A DNA stretch of 15,133 nucleotides from positions 1 through 15,133 of the forward strand of contig PMYM01000168.1 of assembly GCA_003171235.1 (NCBI GenBank), in the 5' to 3' direction. Below are positions 1-7,500 of the stretch, piece by piece (positions within the stretch are counted from its first letter, which is position 1; the number at the start of each line of letters is the position of its first letter). A model generated the notes under the pieces. That model saw nothing but the letters and a program-made list of their open reading frames with translations, had not been told where the DNA came from and searched no databases. Made by a program: the position numbers and the translations under genes. This DNA comes from Phycisphaerales bacterium (lineage in GTDB: Bacteria; Planctomycetota; Phycisphaerae; SM23-33).

Positions 1-112
1 CCATATGGGTGCGCTCGCTTCCGCAGGCGAAGACGTGGCTGTCCATTGCTTTTGTGAATTGGCAGTGCCGCTGAGGCGATGGGCGGCGGCGTAATTCCGT
101 CGCCCCATAGAA
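1..112. other. Left-edge leader region, possible tail of an upstream gene
   Basis: No complete gene is visible here. Two + frames stay open from the edge: one stops at TAA 92-94 after about 30 codons, the other at TGA 72-74. Either could be the C-terminal end of an upstream gene, but neither is recognisable. The stretch also holds the GC-rich hairpin at 81-105 just before the ABC ATPase start. Confidence 0.3.
81..105 (+). promoter_or_regulatory. GC-rich hairpin just upstream of the ABC ATPase start
   Basis: The arms gggcggcg (81-88) and cgtcgccc (98-105) pair over 8 bp with one G-U pair, around a 9-base loop. No T-tract follows on the + strand, so it does not look like an intrinsic terminator. 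It ends 7 bases before the ATG at 113 and could lower translation initiation of the exporter operon. This is inference only. Confidence 0.25.
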
Positions 113-1081
113 ATGAAATGTGGATTCATGACAACAGAAGCCCAGCACGTAATCGAAATCGAGCACCTGACGAAACGTTACGGGGAGTTGCTGGCGGTCA
201 ACGACATATCGTTCTCTGTCAGGAAGGGCGAAGTGTTCGCGTTTCTGGGCGCCAACGGCGCCGGCAAGACCACTACCGTCGAGATCATCGAGACAACCCG
301 CACGCCCACGTCGGGGAAGGTGCGCCTTCTCGGGATGGACGTGACCAGAAGGAAACGCGATCTCGTTCACCGCATCGGCGTCCTGCCGCAGGGGTTCAGC
401 TCGTTCGACAGGATAACGGTCAGGGAGACCATCCAGTACTACTCGCGGATCTTCGGCTGCAGGAACGCCGACATCGATGGGCTGATACAGCTCGCGGACC
501 TCAAGGACAAGACCCAAGAGCAGTTCAAGAACCTCTCGGGGGGCTTGAGGCAGCGCCTCGGAATCGCCGTGGCGCTGGTGAACGACCCCGAGGTCGTTTT
601 CCTGGACGAGCCGACGACAGGGCTCGACCCCCGGGCAAGGCGCGAGGTGTGGAAAGTGCTGCTGGGCCTGAAGAACAAGGGGAAGACGATATTCCTCACC
701 ACACACTACATGGAGGAAGCGGAGTTTCTTGCGGACAGGGTCGCCATAATCTCGAAAGGCAAGATAGTGGCGCTGGACTCCCCCGGCAATCTCACGGAAA
801 GCAACGCGAATTACATGGTCCTCACGCTGCAGTCCGTCGATGCAAGAGCCTCTGGAATCATCCGGCAGGCTGGTTTCGAGCCGGTCCATGACACCCGCTG
901 GAACATCCAGGTCCGGTTGGAGCGCGCGGACGACGTCCAGAAGATACTGAACGCCATCCAGGCGGGCGGGGCGAGCTTCCTCGGCTTGGACGTTCGCAAG
1001 CCCAATCTGGAAGAGGTGTTCCTGAGGCTCACCGGCGAGGCCCTCCACGAAGGCCCCGCCGGGGAAAGGGGGAAGGAATGA
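113..1081 (+). CDS. ABC transporter ATP-binding protein (drug/ABC-2 exporter type)
   Basis: This is the cytoplasmic ATPase subunit of an ABC-2 type exporter; ATP hydrolysis drives export through the permease encoded directly downstream. The full nucleotide-binding domain is present: Walker A GANGAGKT (46-53), Q-loop Q93, signature LSGGLRQR (141-148), Walker B VVFLDEP (161-167), D-loop and switch His H198. An extra C-terminal domain (about 230-322) is typical of DrrA/CcmA-like exporters. At 322 aa the length is normal for the family. The start is uncertain: ATG 113 and ATG 128 (317 aa, starting MTTEAQ) are both in frame and neither has a strong ribosome binding site. The stop overlaps the next start (ATGA), so the two genes are translationally coupled. 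The substrate cannot be read from the sequence. ATA (about 7 of 22 Ile codons) and AGG codons are unusually frequent compared with the right part of the window. Confidence 0.93.
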   Translation: MKCGFMTTEAQHVIEIEHLTKRYGELLAVNDISFSVRKGEVFAFLGANGAGKTTTVEIIETTRTPTSGKVRLLGMDVTRRKRDLVHRIGVLPQGFSSFDRITVRETIQYYSRIFGCRNADIDGLIQLADLKDKTQEQFKNLSGGLRQRLGIAVALVNDPEVVFLDEPTTGLDPRARREVWKVLLGLKNKGKTIFLTTHYMEEAEFLADRVAIISKGKIVALDSPGNLTESNANYMVLTLQSVDARASGIIRQAGFEPVHDTRWNIQVRLERADDVQKILNAIQAGGASFLGLDVRKPNLEEVFLRLTGEALHEGPAGERGKE

Positions 1082-2193
1082 ACCTGCGCGTCGTCGGCGC
1101 CAATCTCGTCGTGAGCGTCAAGAGCTTCTACCGCGAGAAGACGGCGGTGTTCTTCAGAATTGCCTTCCCGGCGCTCCTGATACTCGTGTTCGGCACCATT
1201 TTCATGGATAAGGACAACATGAGCTTCGATCTGTGCGTGCAGGATCTCGACCAGACGAAGTCGTCCGCACAACTCGTCCAGACCATCGAGCTCAGCGGGA
1301 GATTCAAGATAAGCACGATCGCCCCCGCCATCAACGCCACCCAGTACGCCAAGGATCACAAGCTGAACCTTGTCCTGGGTATTCCCGAAGGCTTTGAAAA
1401 GTCCTTGATGCGGCGGATGGCGCTGGGCGACCCTGACGCATCCGTCACTTTCACGGTGGTATACGACCCTAGCTCCAGCGCGGCGCCCACGAAGATGCAG
1501 GCCCTGGACGCGGTGCTGGCCGGGATAAACCAGGAGATGTCCGGGCAGTCGCCCTTCATCAGGTCGGCCAAGACATCGATACTGGCAAAGAAGTACCGGT
1601 TCATCGAGTTCTTCGTCCCCGGCATCATCGCGATGACGGTGATGACGTCGAGCCTGTTCGGCGCGGTGAATGTGAATGCGGAGCTCAGGCAGAAGGGCGT
1701 CATCAGGAAGCTGTCCACCACCCCCATCACCCGCACCGACTGGATCCTCTCGAACATCCTATACCAGTTCATCCTGGCGGTCCTGTCCACGGTTGTGATA
1801 CTGCTGGAGAGCTACGCCGTGTTCAACGTCAGCCTCCAGATAAACGCCTGGCTCCCAGTATTCGTCGTGCTGGACGTATTCGCCTTCGTGGGGCTGGGGA
1901 TGATACTCACCCGCGTCGCCAAGGACGCGGAGAGCGCCGCCGCCGCGGCAAACGCCTTCATGTTCCCGATGATGTTCCTCTCGGGAACCTTTTTCCCGGT
2001 GGAGATGATGCCGGGGTTTCTGCAGAAGTTCGCCAGAATACTGCCTCTCTACTACGTGAACGAGGGGCTCCGGGCATCCATGGTGTCCGCGGACAACATG
2101 GCCGCCCTCAGATACGCCGCGGTCATAGGGGTTTTCGCCGCCGTGGTCTTCGTTCTTGGCATAATGACAACCACATTGAGCGAAGAAACATGA
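1078..2193 (+). CDS. ABC-2 type transporter permease
   Basis: This is the membrane subunit partnering the ATPase encoded immediately upstream; the two genes overlap by 4 bases (ATGA). The topology is classical for long ABC-2 permeases: TM1 at about 23-43, a large external loop of about 130 residues (44-172), then five more helices at about 175-198, 223-248, 256-278, 288-308 and 345-365. The segment FLSGTFFPVEMMPGFLQ (300-316) before the last helix pair is a hallmark of the family. At 371 aa the length is normal. The exported compound is unknown; such pairs move drugs, lipids or polysaccharide precursors. By eye, 10 of about 25 Ile codons are ATA, in sharp contrast to the minus-strand genes on the right. 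Confidence 0.92.
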   Translation: MNLRVVGANLVVSVKSFYREKTAVFFRIAFPALLILVFGTIFMDKDNMSFDLCVQDLDQTKSSAQLVQTIELSGRFKISTIAPAINATQYAKDHKLNLVLGIPEGFEKSLMRRMALGDPDASVTFTVVYDPSSSAAPTKMQALDAVLAGINQEMSGQSPFIRSAKTSILAKKYRFIEFFVPGIIAMTVMTSSLFGAVNVNAELRQKGVIRKLSTTPITRTDWILSNILYQFILAVLSTVVILLESYAVFNVSLQINAWLPVFVVLDVFAFVGLGMILTRVAKDAESAAAAANAFMFPMMFLSGTFFPVEMMPGFLQKFARILPLYYVNEGLRASMVSADNMAALRYAAVIGVFAAVVFVLGIMTTTLSEET

Positions 2194-2295
2194 TTCCCAA
2201 TGCACGGGGCAAGATAACCAGGCGCCCGTTGTCATTGGCCAGGGCCGCCGGGCTATCAGGCGCTTGGGCGCCGGCGGTGGCTTCCAGGTCGCGGC

Positions 2296-2301
2296 AAGAG
2301 G
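2296..2301 (+). promoter_or_regulatory. Shine-Dalgarno site of the GT-B-like gene
   Basis: AAGAGG lies 6 bases before the ATG at 2308 and supports that start. The 114-bp gap before this gene also holds a GC-rich inverted repeat (ccgccgg 2245-2251 / ccggcgg 2271-2277) without a T-tract. It is therefore unclear whether this gene is cotranscribed with the ABC pair. Confidence 0.6.
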
Positions 2302-2307
2302 TGCGCG

Positions 2308-3267
2308 ATGAGTAAACGGATATTCTTTATATGTGGTTCGATGAATCAGACGACCCAGTTGCACCAGGTCTCCGAGCACCTTCGCGAGTACGAGCAATCC
2401 TTCTCGCCCTACTACTGCCACGGCTTTGACGAGATCCTTCGAAGACTCGGGCTGATGGAGTTCACGATCATAGGCAACAAGCTGGCGGGGCGCTGCCGGA
2501 GGTATCTCCAGGATCATGGGCTGCTCATCGACTACCAGGGAAGGAATCGGCCCTACGACCTGGTGGTTACCTGCTCAGACGTGTACCTTCAGAAAAACAT
2601 TCGCGACAACAAGATCGTACTGGTTCAGGAGGGGATTACGGACCCGGAATCCGTCGCGTTCCATCTCGTCAAGCGTTTCCGGTTCCTTCCTCGCTGGCTG
2701 GCGGGCACATCGGCGACTGGCCTCAGCCATGCCTACCGGGCCTTCTGTGTCGCAAGCGCGGGATATCGCGATTTCTTCATCCGAAAGGGCGTGCGCCCCG
2801 AGAAGGTCGTGGTTACGGGAATACCCAATTTTGATAACTGCCGGCGATACTGCAGCAACGACTTTCCCCACCGGCACTACGTGCTGGTCTGCACCTCGCC
2901 GCTGAGGGAGATATTCCGGGGCGAGGACCGCAAGGCATTCATCCGAAGGGCGGTCGGGATCGCCGGCGGGCGGCCCATTATCTTCAAACTTCACCCGAAC
3001 GAAAACGTGCAGCGCGCTACCCGGGAAATCCGCCAGCATGCGCCTGGGGCCAGGGTGTTCGCGGCCGGCAGCGCGGAAGAAATGATCGCGAACTGCGATG
3101 TCCTGATCACCCGATTCTCGTCAACCGCCTTCGTCGGCCTTGCGCTCGGCAAGGAGACCTACTCGGACTTCGACATGGACGAACTGCGCCGGCTGACGCC
3201 GGTCCAGAACGGCTCGGCGGCCCTGAACATCGCGAATGTCTGCCGCCGGTTTCTCGAAGAGGACTGA
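2308..3267 (+). CDS. GT-B-like protein (CDP-glycerol/capsule transferase-like)
   Basis: This 319-residue soluble protein has two Rossmann-like halves. The N-terminal half ends around GVRPEKVVVTGIPNFDN (161-177), a linker motif seen in GT-B and CDP-glycerol glycerophosphotransferase-like proteins. The C-terminal half contains IIFKLHPNEN (224-233), which resembles the KxHP nucleotide-sugar/CDP-binding motif of that group, and LITRFSSTAFVGLALGK (266-282), the usual Ser-Ser-Thr turn plus helix preceding the donor site. No signal peptide or membrane helix is visible. A role in building a cell-envelope or capsule polymer is plausible, and the ABC exporter upstream on the same strand would fit that, but the substrate is not readable. 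UDP-GlcNAc 2-epimerase-like enzymes share the fold and are an alternative. ATA codons are frequent here too (about 5 of 19 Ile). Confidence 0.7.
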   Translation: MSKRIFFICGSMNQTTQLHQVSEHLREYEQSFSPYYCHGFDEILRRLGLMEFTIIGNKLAGRCRRYLQDHGLLIDYQGRNRPYDLVVTCSDVYLQKNIRDNKIVLVQEGITDPESVAFHLVKRFRFLPRWLAGTSATGLSHAYRAFCVASAGYRDFFIRKGVRPEKVVVTGIPNFDNCRRYCSNDFPHRHYVLVCTSPLREIFRGEDRKAFIRRAVGIAGGRPIIFKLHPNENVQRATREIRQHAPGARVFAAGSAEEMIANCDVLITRFSSTAFVGLALGKETYSDFDMDELRRLTPVQNGSAALNIANVCRRFLEED

Positions 3268-3316
3268 CGGCGCTGCCGGTTTACAAGGCGATCCGGGGGC
3301 ATGGGGCAGCCAGCAC

Positions 3317-3898
3317 CTATGTGCTTACCTTCGGTATCGAGCTTTCCATCGCACGGTGCACCTTAAGCCAATAGGCGGCTGTTTTGGCCTTGCCGGCGCC
3401 CGCGGGCCCGCCGTTGTGGGTTCGGGCTAGCGTCTGCCAATCGCGGGCGGCCAGGGCGGCGGGGCAATACCTGCGCCAGTAGGCGACCATGACCCGCCGG
3501 CAGGCGGCGTCCTCCAAAACGAGCCGGCGGTAAAGGTTTGGATCTCCCCCTCCGTCGGACCAGTAGACGAGCTGGATCTGGTATATCCCGAGGCTGCGAC
3601 CGCCGTCTCCGACTGCGTCGGCGTGCCCGCGGCTTTCGACCTGGGCGATGGCCAGGAAGAGACCTTCGAGTGGCAAGCTTCGAGTTGCCAAGTGGGAGAC
3701 AGGCTGTTCCTGGCTGCCCGTGGTGGTGCACGGCAGGGCCCCCAGAAGCCCCCACCCAACTCCGATGGCCAGCACCCACGACCCGACCCGGCCGGGCAAT
3801 ACGCCAGGGGGCGCGCGCCGGCGGCCATATTCCCTGCAAACAGTGATCAGGATCGGCCTGTCATTCTCGCCGTCCATGGCTTTGCGTCTCGCATCCAT
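3317..3898 (-). CDS. Putative i-type (destabilase-like) lysozyme, membrane-anchored or exported
   Basis: This is predicted to hydrolyse peptidoglycan. A polar N-terminus of about 36 residues precedes one hydrophobic segment (about 39-56), which could be a signal anchor or a late signal peptide. The rest follows the layout of invertebrate-type lysozymes in order: AIAQVESRG with candidate catalytic Glu E88, then DGGRSLGIYQIQLVYW with D98 aligning near the catalytic Asp, then a Cys-containing helix (CRRVMVAYWRRYC, 133-145), then ARTHNGGPAGAGKAKTAAYW (158-177), matching the i-type HNGGPxG...YW signature. Most of the many disulfide cysteines of animal members are absent. At 193 aa it is slightly longer than the bare domain. 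A generic SLT-type transglycosylase is the alternative. The start at 3898 is supported by AAGGA at 3906-3910. The HicB-like gene ends 39 bases upstream on the same strand, so the two are probably cotranscribed. Confidence 0.72.
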   Translation of the reverse strand: MDARRKAMDGENDRPILITVCREYGRRRAPPGVLPGRVGSWVLAIGVGWGLLGALPCTTTGSQEQPVSHLATRSLPLEGLFLAIAQVESRGHADAVGDGGRSLGIYQIQLVYWSDGGGDPNLYRRLVLEDAACRRVMVAYWRRYCPAALAARDWQTLARTHNGGPAGAGKAKTAAYWLKVHRAMESSIPKVST

Positions 3899-3937
3899 AC
3901 GATTTTCCTTTCAGGCCCGCAATCCGTTGCGCGGCCC

Positions 3938-4141
3938 TTACGCCGTTTCCATCGCCAGTGCCCTGCCCAGTTCCCGCGTCAGGCACACATCCAACCTTGC
4001 CAGGTAGCCCTGAACCGCCAGGTCTATTCTCGAGTGATCGCCCTCTTTGGTCTGGTCACAGACCGAGCACCCGGGTAAAGCTGGGCAACAGGCCCGGTAG
4101 GTTCCGTCAGGTTGTTGTTTGATCCTGATTGCCAGCTTCAT
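3938..4141 (-). CDS. Small HicB-like antitoxin-fold protein (no HicA partner seen)
   Basis: The 67-residue product begins MKLAIRIKQQPDGTYRACCP and continues ALPGCSVCDQTKEG. This matches the HicB/HicB-like fold: a first strand, then D/G-x-Y-x-A-x-x-P-x-L-P-G-C-x-x-x-G/D, then an acidic turn and a helix (DLAVQGYLARL). In classical systems HicB neutralises the HicA RNase, but no HicA-sized gene with its dsRBD-like fold lies on either side. A DNA-binding C-terminal domain is also missing. The start at 4141 is preferred over an in-frame ATG at 4243: AGGA at 4147-4150 is well placed, and the longer version would be translated through the terminator hairpin. The lysozyme gene follows after 39 bases. 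It may be an orphan antitoxin, a degenerate TA remnant or a regulator. Confidence 0.6.
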   Translation of the reverse strand: MKLAIRIKQQPDGTYRACCPALPGCSVCDQTKEGDHSRIDLAVQGYLARLDVCLTRELGRALAMETA

Positions 4142-4219
4142 TGGATTCCTACTTTCAATGCCAACTTCCTGGATGCCTTCAGCGATCGGCCTCCGCGGCC
4201 GTCCCAGACCGCCGAAGAC

Positions 4220-4269
4220 AAAAAAGCCGACGTGGCTGGGCATTCAAGGATGCCCAACCACGTCGGCTT
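4220..4269 (-). terminator. Strong rho-independent terminator (minus strand)
   Basis: The arms 4224-4242 and 4251-4269 form a 19-bp stem around an 8-base loop. Read on the minus strand every position pairs, including one G-U wobble; on the + strand the same position would be an A-C mismatch. Six A's at 4220-4225 become a U-tract after the stem on the minus strand. It lies 273 bases beyond the stop of the long lipoprotein gene, which it presumably terminates, and it separates that gene from the HicB-like/lysozyme pair. Confidence 0.85.
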
Positions 4270-4542
4270 ACTCGTCAACAGGCTTCCCGGCTCAGCCGGG
4301 CTGCCCTTCATCTAGTCATCCGACGCGGAGTCAACTCGCACTTCCGGCAAACTCCCCTGCTTGTCCAGTAATAGGCGCGCGGAGCGGACCGAACGGGGGA
4401 ATTCTGGAATTATGTTCCGCATTCCGCGGCGGCCAGAACTCCCGGATTAAATCGGCCGGGGATGGCCGTCGTGCGGCCCTCGAACGCGCCGTTGGTCTTG
4501 CCCGGACTCGTGGCCGCGGGGCCGCGTATTCGGTAGCGACGG
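4270..4542. other. Non-coding stretch between the lipoprotein gene and its terminator
   Basis: No supported gene lies here. A perfect 6-bp hairpin (cccggc 4286-4291 / gccggg 4295-4300, loop tca) is present next to the main terminator. The rest is GC-rich sequence without a recognisable RNA family. It is probably a long 3' untranslated region of the lipoprotein mRNA. Confidence 0.4.
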
Positions 4543-7500
4543 CTATTTCACTTCCTTGATTACGGCCGCGAACTCGGTGTTGCCCGTCTTGTCCGGCGTG
4601 ATCGTCTTCGTGTCGGTCGTGTAGCTCTTGCCGCGTTTGACGATGGTGACCTCGATCTTGCAGGTCTCGCCCGGCTTGAGCTTGAAGGCGGAGGGCGTGG
4701 TGTCCTTCTGCGGTTCGCCGTTGAGCGTCACGTGGGCCCCCGGGTACTCGGTGTCGTTGAGCAGGGCCTTGACCGTCAGCGTCGGGCCCAGAGTCTGCGC
4801 CAACGTGCGGGCCTCCTGGCCGTCGGGCACGATCGACAGCGCCAAGTCGATCTGCTGCCAGGCGGACTTATAGTCCTTTTTATCGATGGCGTTGTTGGCG
4901 GCCTCCAGGGCCGTCTCGTACTTCTTCTTATTGGCCTTATCGGCCGGCGTCTCGACCGGCAGCTTAGGCGCCGGGGTGACGACCGGCTTGCTCGTCGGCG
5001 CGACCTCCGGAAGGGTCGCCGGCACGCGTGGGGTGGGACTGGTCGTGGGTGTGGGTCGGGGCTTGGGGAGCGGCGCAACCTCGGGCCTCGGGGTTGGAGT
5101 GGTCTCCGAGACGGTCGGCCCCTTGACCTCGCTGATGTTGGCGGAGAACTCCTTGTACTCGTTCTCGTCGGCCTTGAATGCCATCTCGTCGGCCGAGTAG
5201 GTCTTGCCGCCCTTGGCGGGAATCGTGACCGAAACCTTATACGCCTGGCCTTTCTTGAGGCGGAAGCTCGCGGGCGTGGCCTGTCCTTGCACCTGGCCAT
5301 TGATGCTGACTTGCGCCCCGGCGTATTCCTTCCCCTCAAGCAATGCCTTGACGCCCAGCGTCGGGCCCAGCCTGGCGGCCAGATCCTTGGCCTCCTGCCC
5401 GGCGGGATCGGTCGTCATGGCCTCGTTGATCCGCAGCCAGGCCTTGCGGTAGTCCAGCTCGGCGACGGCGTCATTGGCCGACTGCATCGCCTCGCCGTAC
5501 TTCTTCTCGCGGGCGATTTGCTCGGGCGTCTTGGTCGGCAGCTTCACTTCTTTCACCTGCACGACCAGCTCCTGTAAACCGTCCTGCGACGGCCGGACCG
5601 TTCGCTTCTCCGGCAGGTAGCTCTTGCCGCCCTGCGACGGGACCGTCACCTCGATCTCCTGCTCGTCGCCTTTTCGCAGCCGCAGGCCCACCGGCGTTGC
5701 GCCCTTGACCGGCTTACCGTCCAGCATGACCTTGGCCCCGGAATACTCCTTGCCGCCGACCTCCGCGCGCACGACGACCGTGGGCCCAAGCTGCAGGGCG
5801 AGGGCCTTGGCCTCCGGGGCGTCAGGGAACAACCCGGTCGCGGCGGCAATCCATTGCCATGCGGTCTTGTAATCGCCCTTGCCGATGGCCACATTGGCGG
5901 CATCGAGCATCTGGCGGTACTGCGCCTGCTGTTGGAGTTTCTTACTGGCTGCCGCGACACCGTCTTGAGCCTGGCCGGTCTTGCGCAACGCCAAGGCGCC
6001 CTGATATGCCTCCAGGGCGTCACCCCATCGGCCTTCGCGCATGGCGCGGGTTGCGCGGTCCGTCGCATCGGCATAGGCGCGATCCTCGTCGACTTTCAGT
6101 TTCGACTGGGCCTGGCGGAGCAGGTTGCGGGCCTCGTCGCTGTCCTCGAAGCGCAAGGCCTCGCGGAAGGAGGCGACGGCCTGGCGGTAGTCATAGCGGC
6201 GGTACGCGGCCAAGCCATCCTGGCGGTGGCGTGAGAACTGCAGGTGGGCCTCCAATGCGGCCGCCTGCCGTTGGGCCTCCTGGTCGGCCTCCTTCTGGGC
6301 GAGCGCCTGGCGGATCATCTCCCGTTCGGCCACCGCCCGCAGGTCTGTCAGTTCCATGGCCGAGGGCGTGTCCGAGAAGTCCATGATTGCCTGACGCGCG
6401 TACCGCACCGCCTGGCGGTAGAGGCCGCGAGCGATCATCGACTTGATGTCCCCCAGGATGACCACGGCGTCGCTCTCGTGCTGTTGCCGCTGCAAGATCG
6501 CCACCCGCTGCCGCTCGCGCCAGTATTGCTCGCGGGCGTGCGCGTCTCGGGCGGCGGCTTCGGCCGCGTCGCGGTCCTCGGCCTGCTTCTGGGCCTCCTG
6601 CTGGGCGAGGCGATCCCTGTCAGCCAGGTACGCCTGCTTCTCCTCGCTGGTCATCGCCAGCAGGGCCGCCAGCTCGCCGAGCCGGCCCTGGAGCGTGACG
6701 GCATCGCGGGCCTCGATCTCGGCCGTCTGCACGATCTCCCCGCTCGCGACGTCCACCAACCGCGCCGACACCGTCAGCGTGCCCAGCTTGCTCACCCTCC
6801 CCAGCACCAGGTACTTCACGCCCCTAACTTTCTTTCCGGCCAGGAGCCTTGGGTTGTCCACAATGCCGCCCAGGGTCAGACCCCTCTCGTACATGATCGC
6901 CGACAGCCGGCTTCGCTCGACGAGCTGGAACCTGGTGGGGTCGAACTTCGTCAGCAGTATCTCCGCCACCGACCGCCCGGCATCGAGCACGCCGACGTCG
7001 CCCGAGACGGCGAAGTCGCCCACCGCGATCCGCGGATTGGTGCTCTTGTCGATGGCCTGTTCCAGCAGCGACTGGACCTCCGCATCGTCCTGCTCCTTCA
7101 GGGCCAACTGGAAGTAGTAGATGGCGGAGGGATAGTTCTTGTCGTTCAGGCAGGCCATGCCGTCGTCGCGATTGCGACCGAACCGCTCCTGGCGAGAGCG
7201 GCGATCTTCGTCGCTCTGACGGCCAATCTGGGCCTGGAGCTGCGCCTGGGCCTCCTTGGCCGCGGTTAGCTGTGTCTCAGACTCGGCCAGGACATCCACG
7301 AAATCGCGGGCGTACTTGGTGTCGGCGTAGTCCTTGACGGCCGCCTTGGCCGCGTCGCGAGCGCTGCCGTACTCTTTCTGGGCCAGCAGCGTCTTGACGT
7401 CGCTCAGGGCGAAGACGGCCGACTGCTCGTGGGCGCGCGTCCTCTGGTCGGACGCCTGCTCATTGAGGTAATCCCCCAGCGAGGCGCTTGCGCCGGCAGG

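Noticed and set aside
4142..4243. N-terminal extension of the HicB-like protein (MPSHVGFFVFGG...)
   Set aside because: It is read through the terminator and lacks a ribosome binding site, whereas ATG 4141 has AGGA well placed.
4141..4314. 57-codon minus ORF (MKGSPAEPGSLLTSK...) ending in an overlap with the HicB-like start
   Set aside because: It would span the whole terminator stem and U-tract; the hairpin explains the sequence better.
4978..5115. Repetitive Pro/Thr codons resembling a DNA tandem repeat
   Set aside because: This is an irregular low-complexity linker in the lipoprotein with no fixed repeat unit.
4732..7269. Long + strand open frames (281 and 341 codons)
   Set aside because: These are mirror frames of the repeated lipoprotein gene, consisting of Leu/Arg/Gly-rich sequence with no domain.
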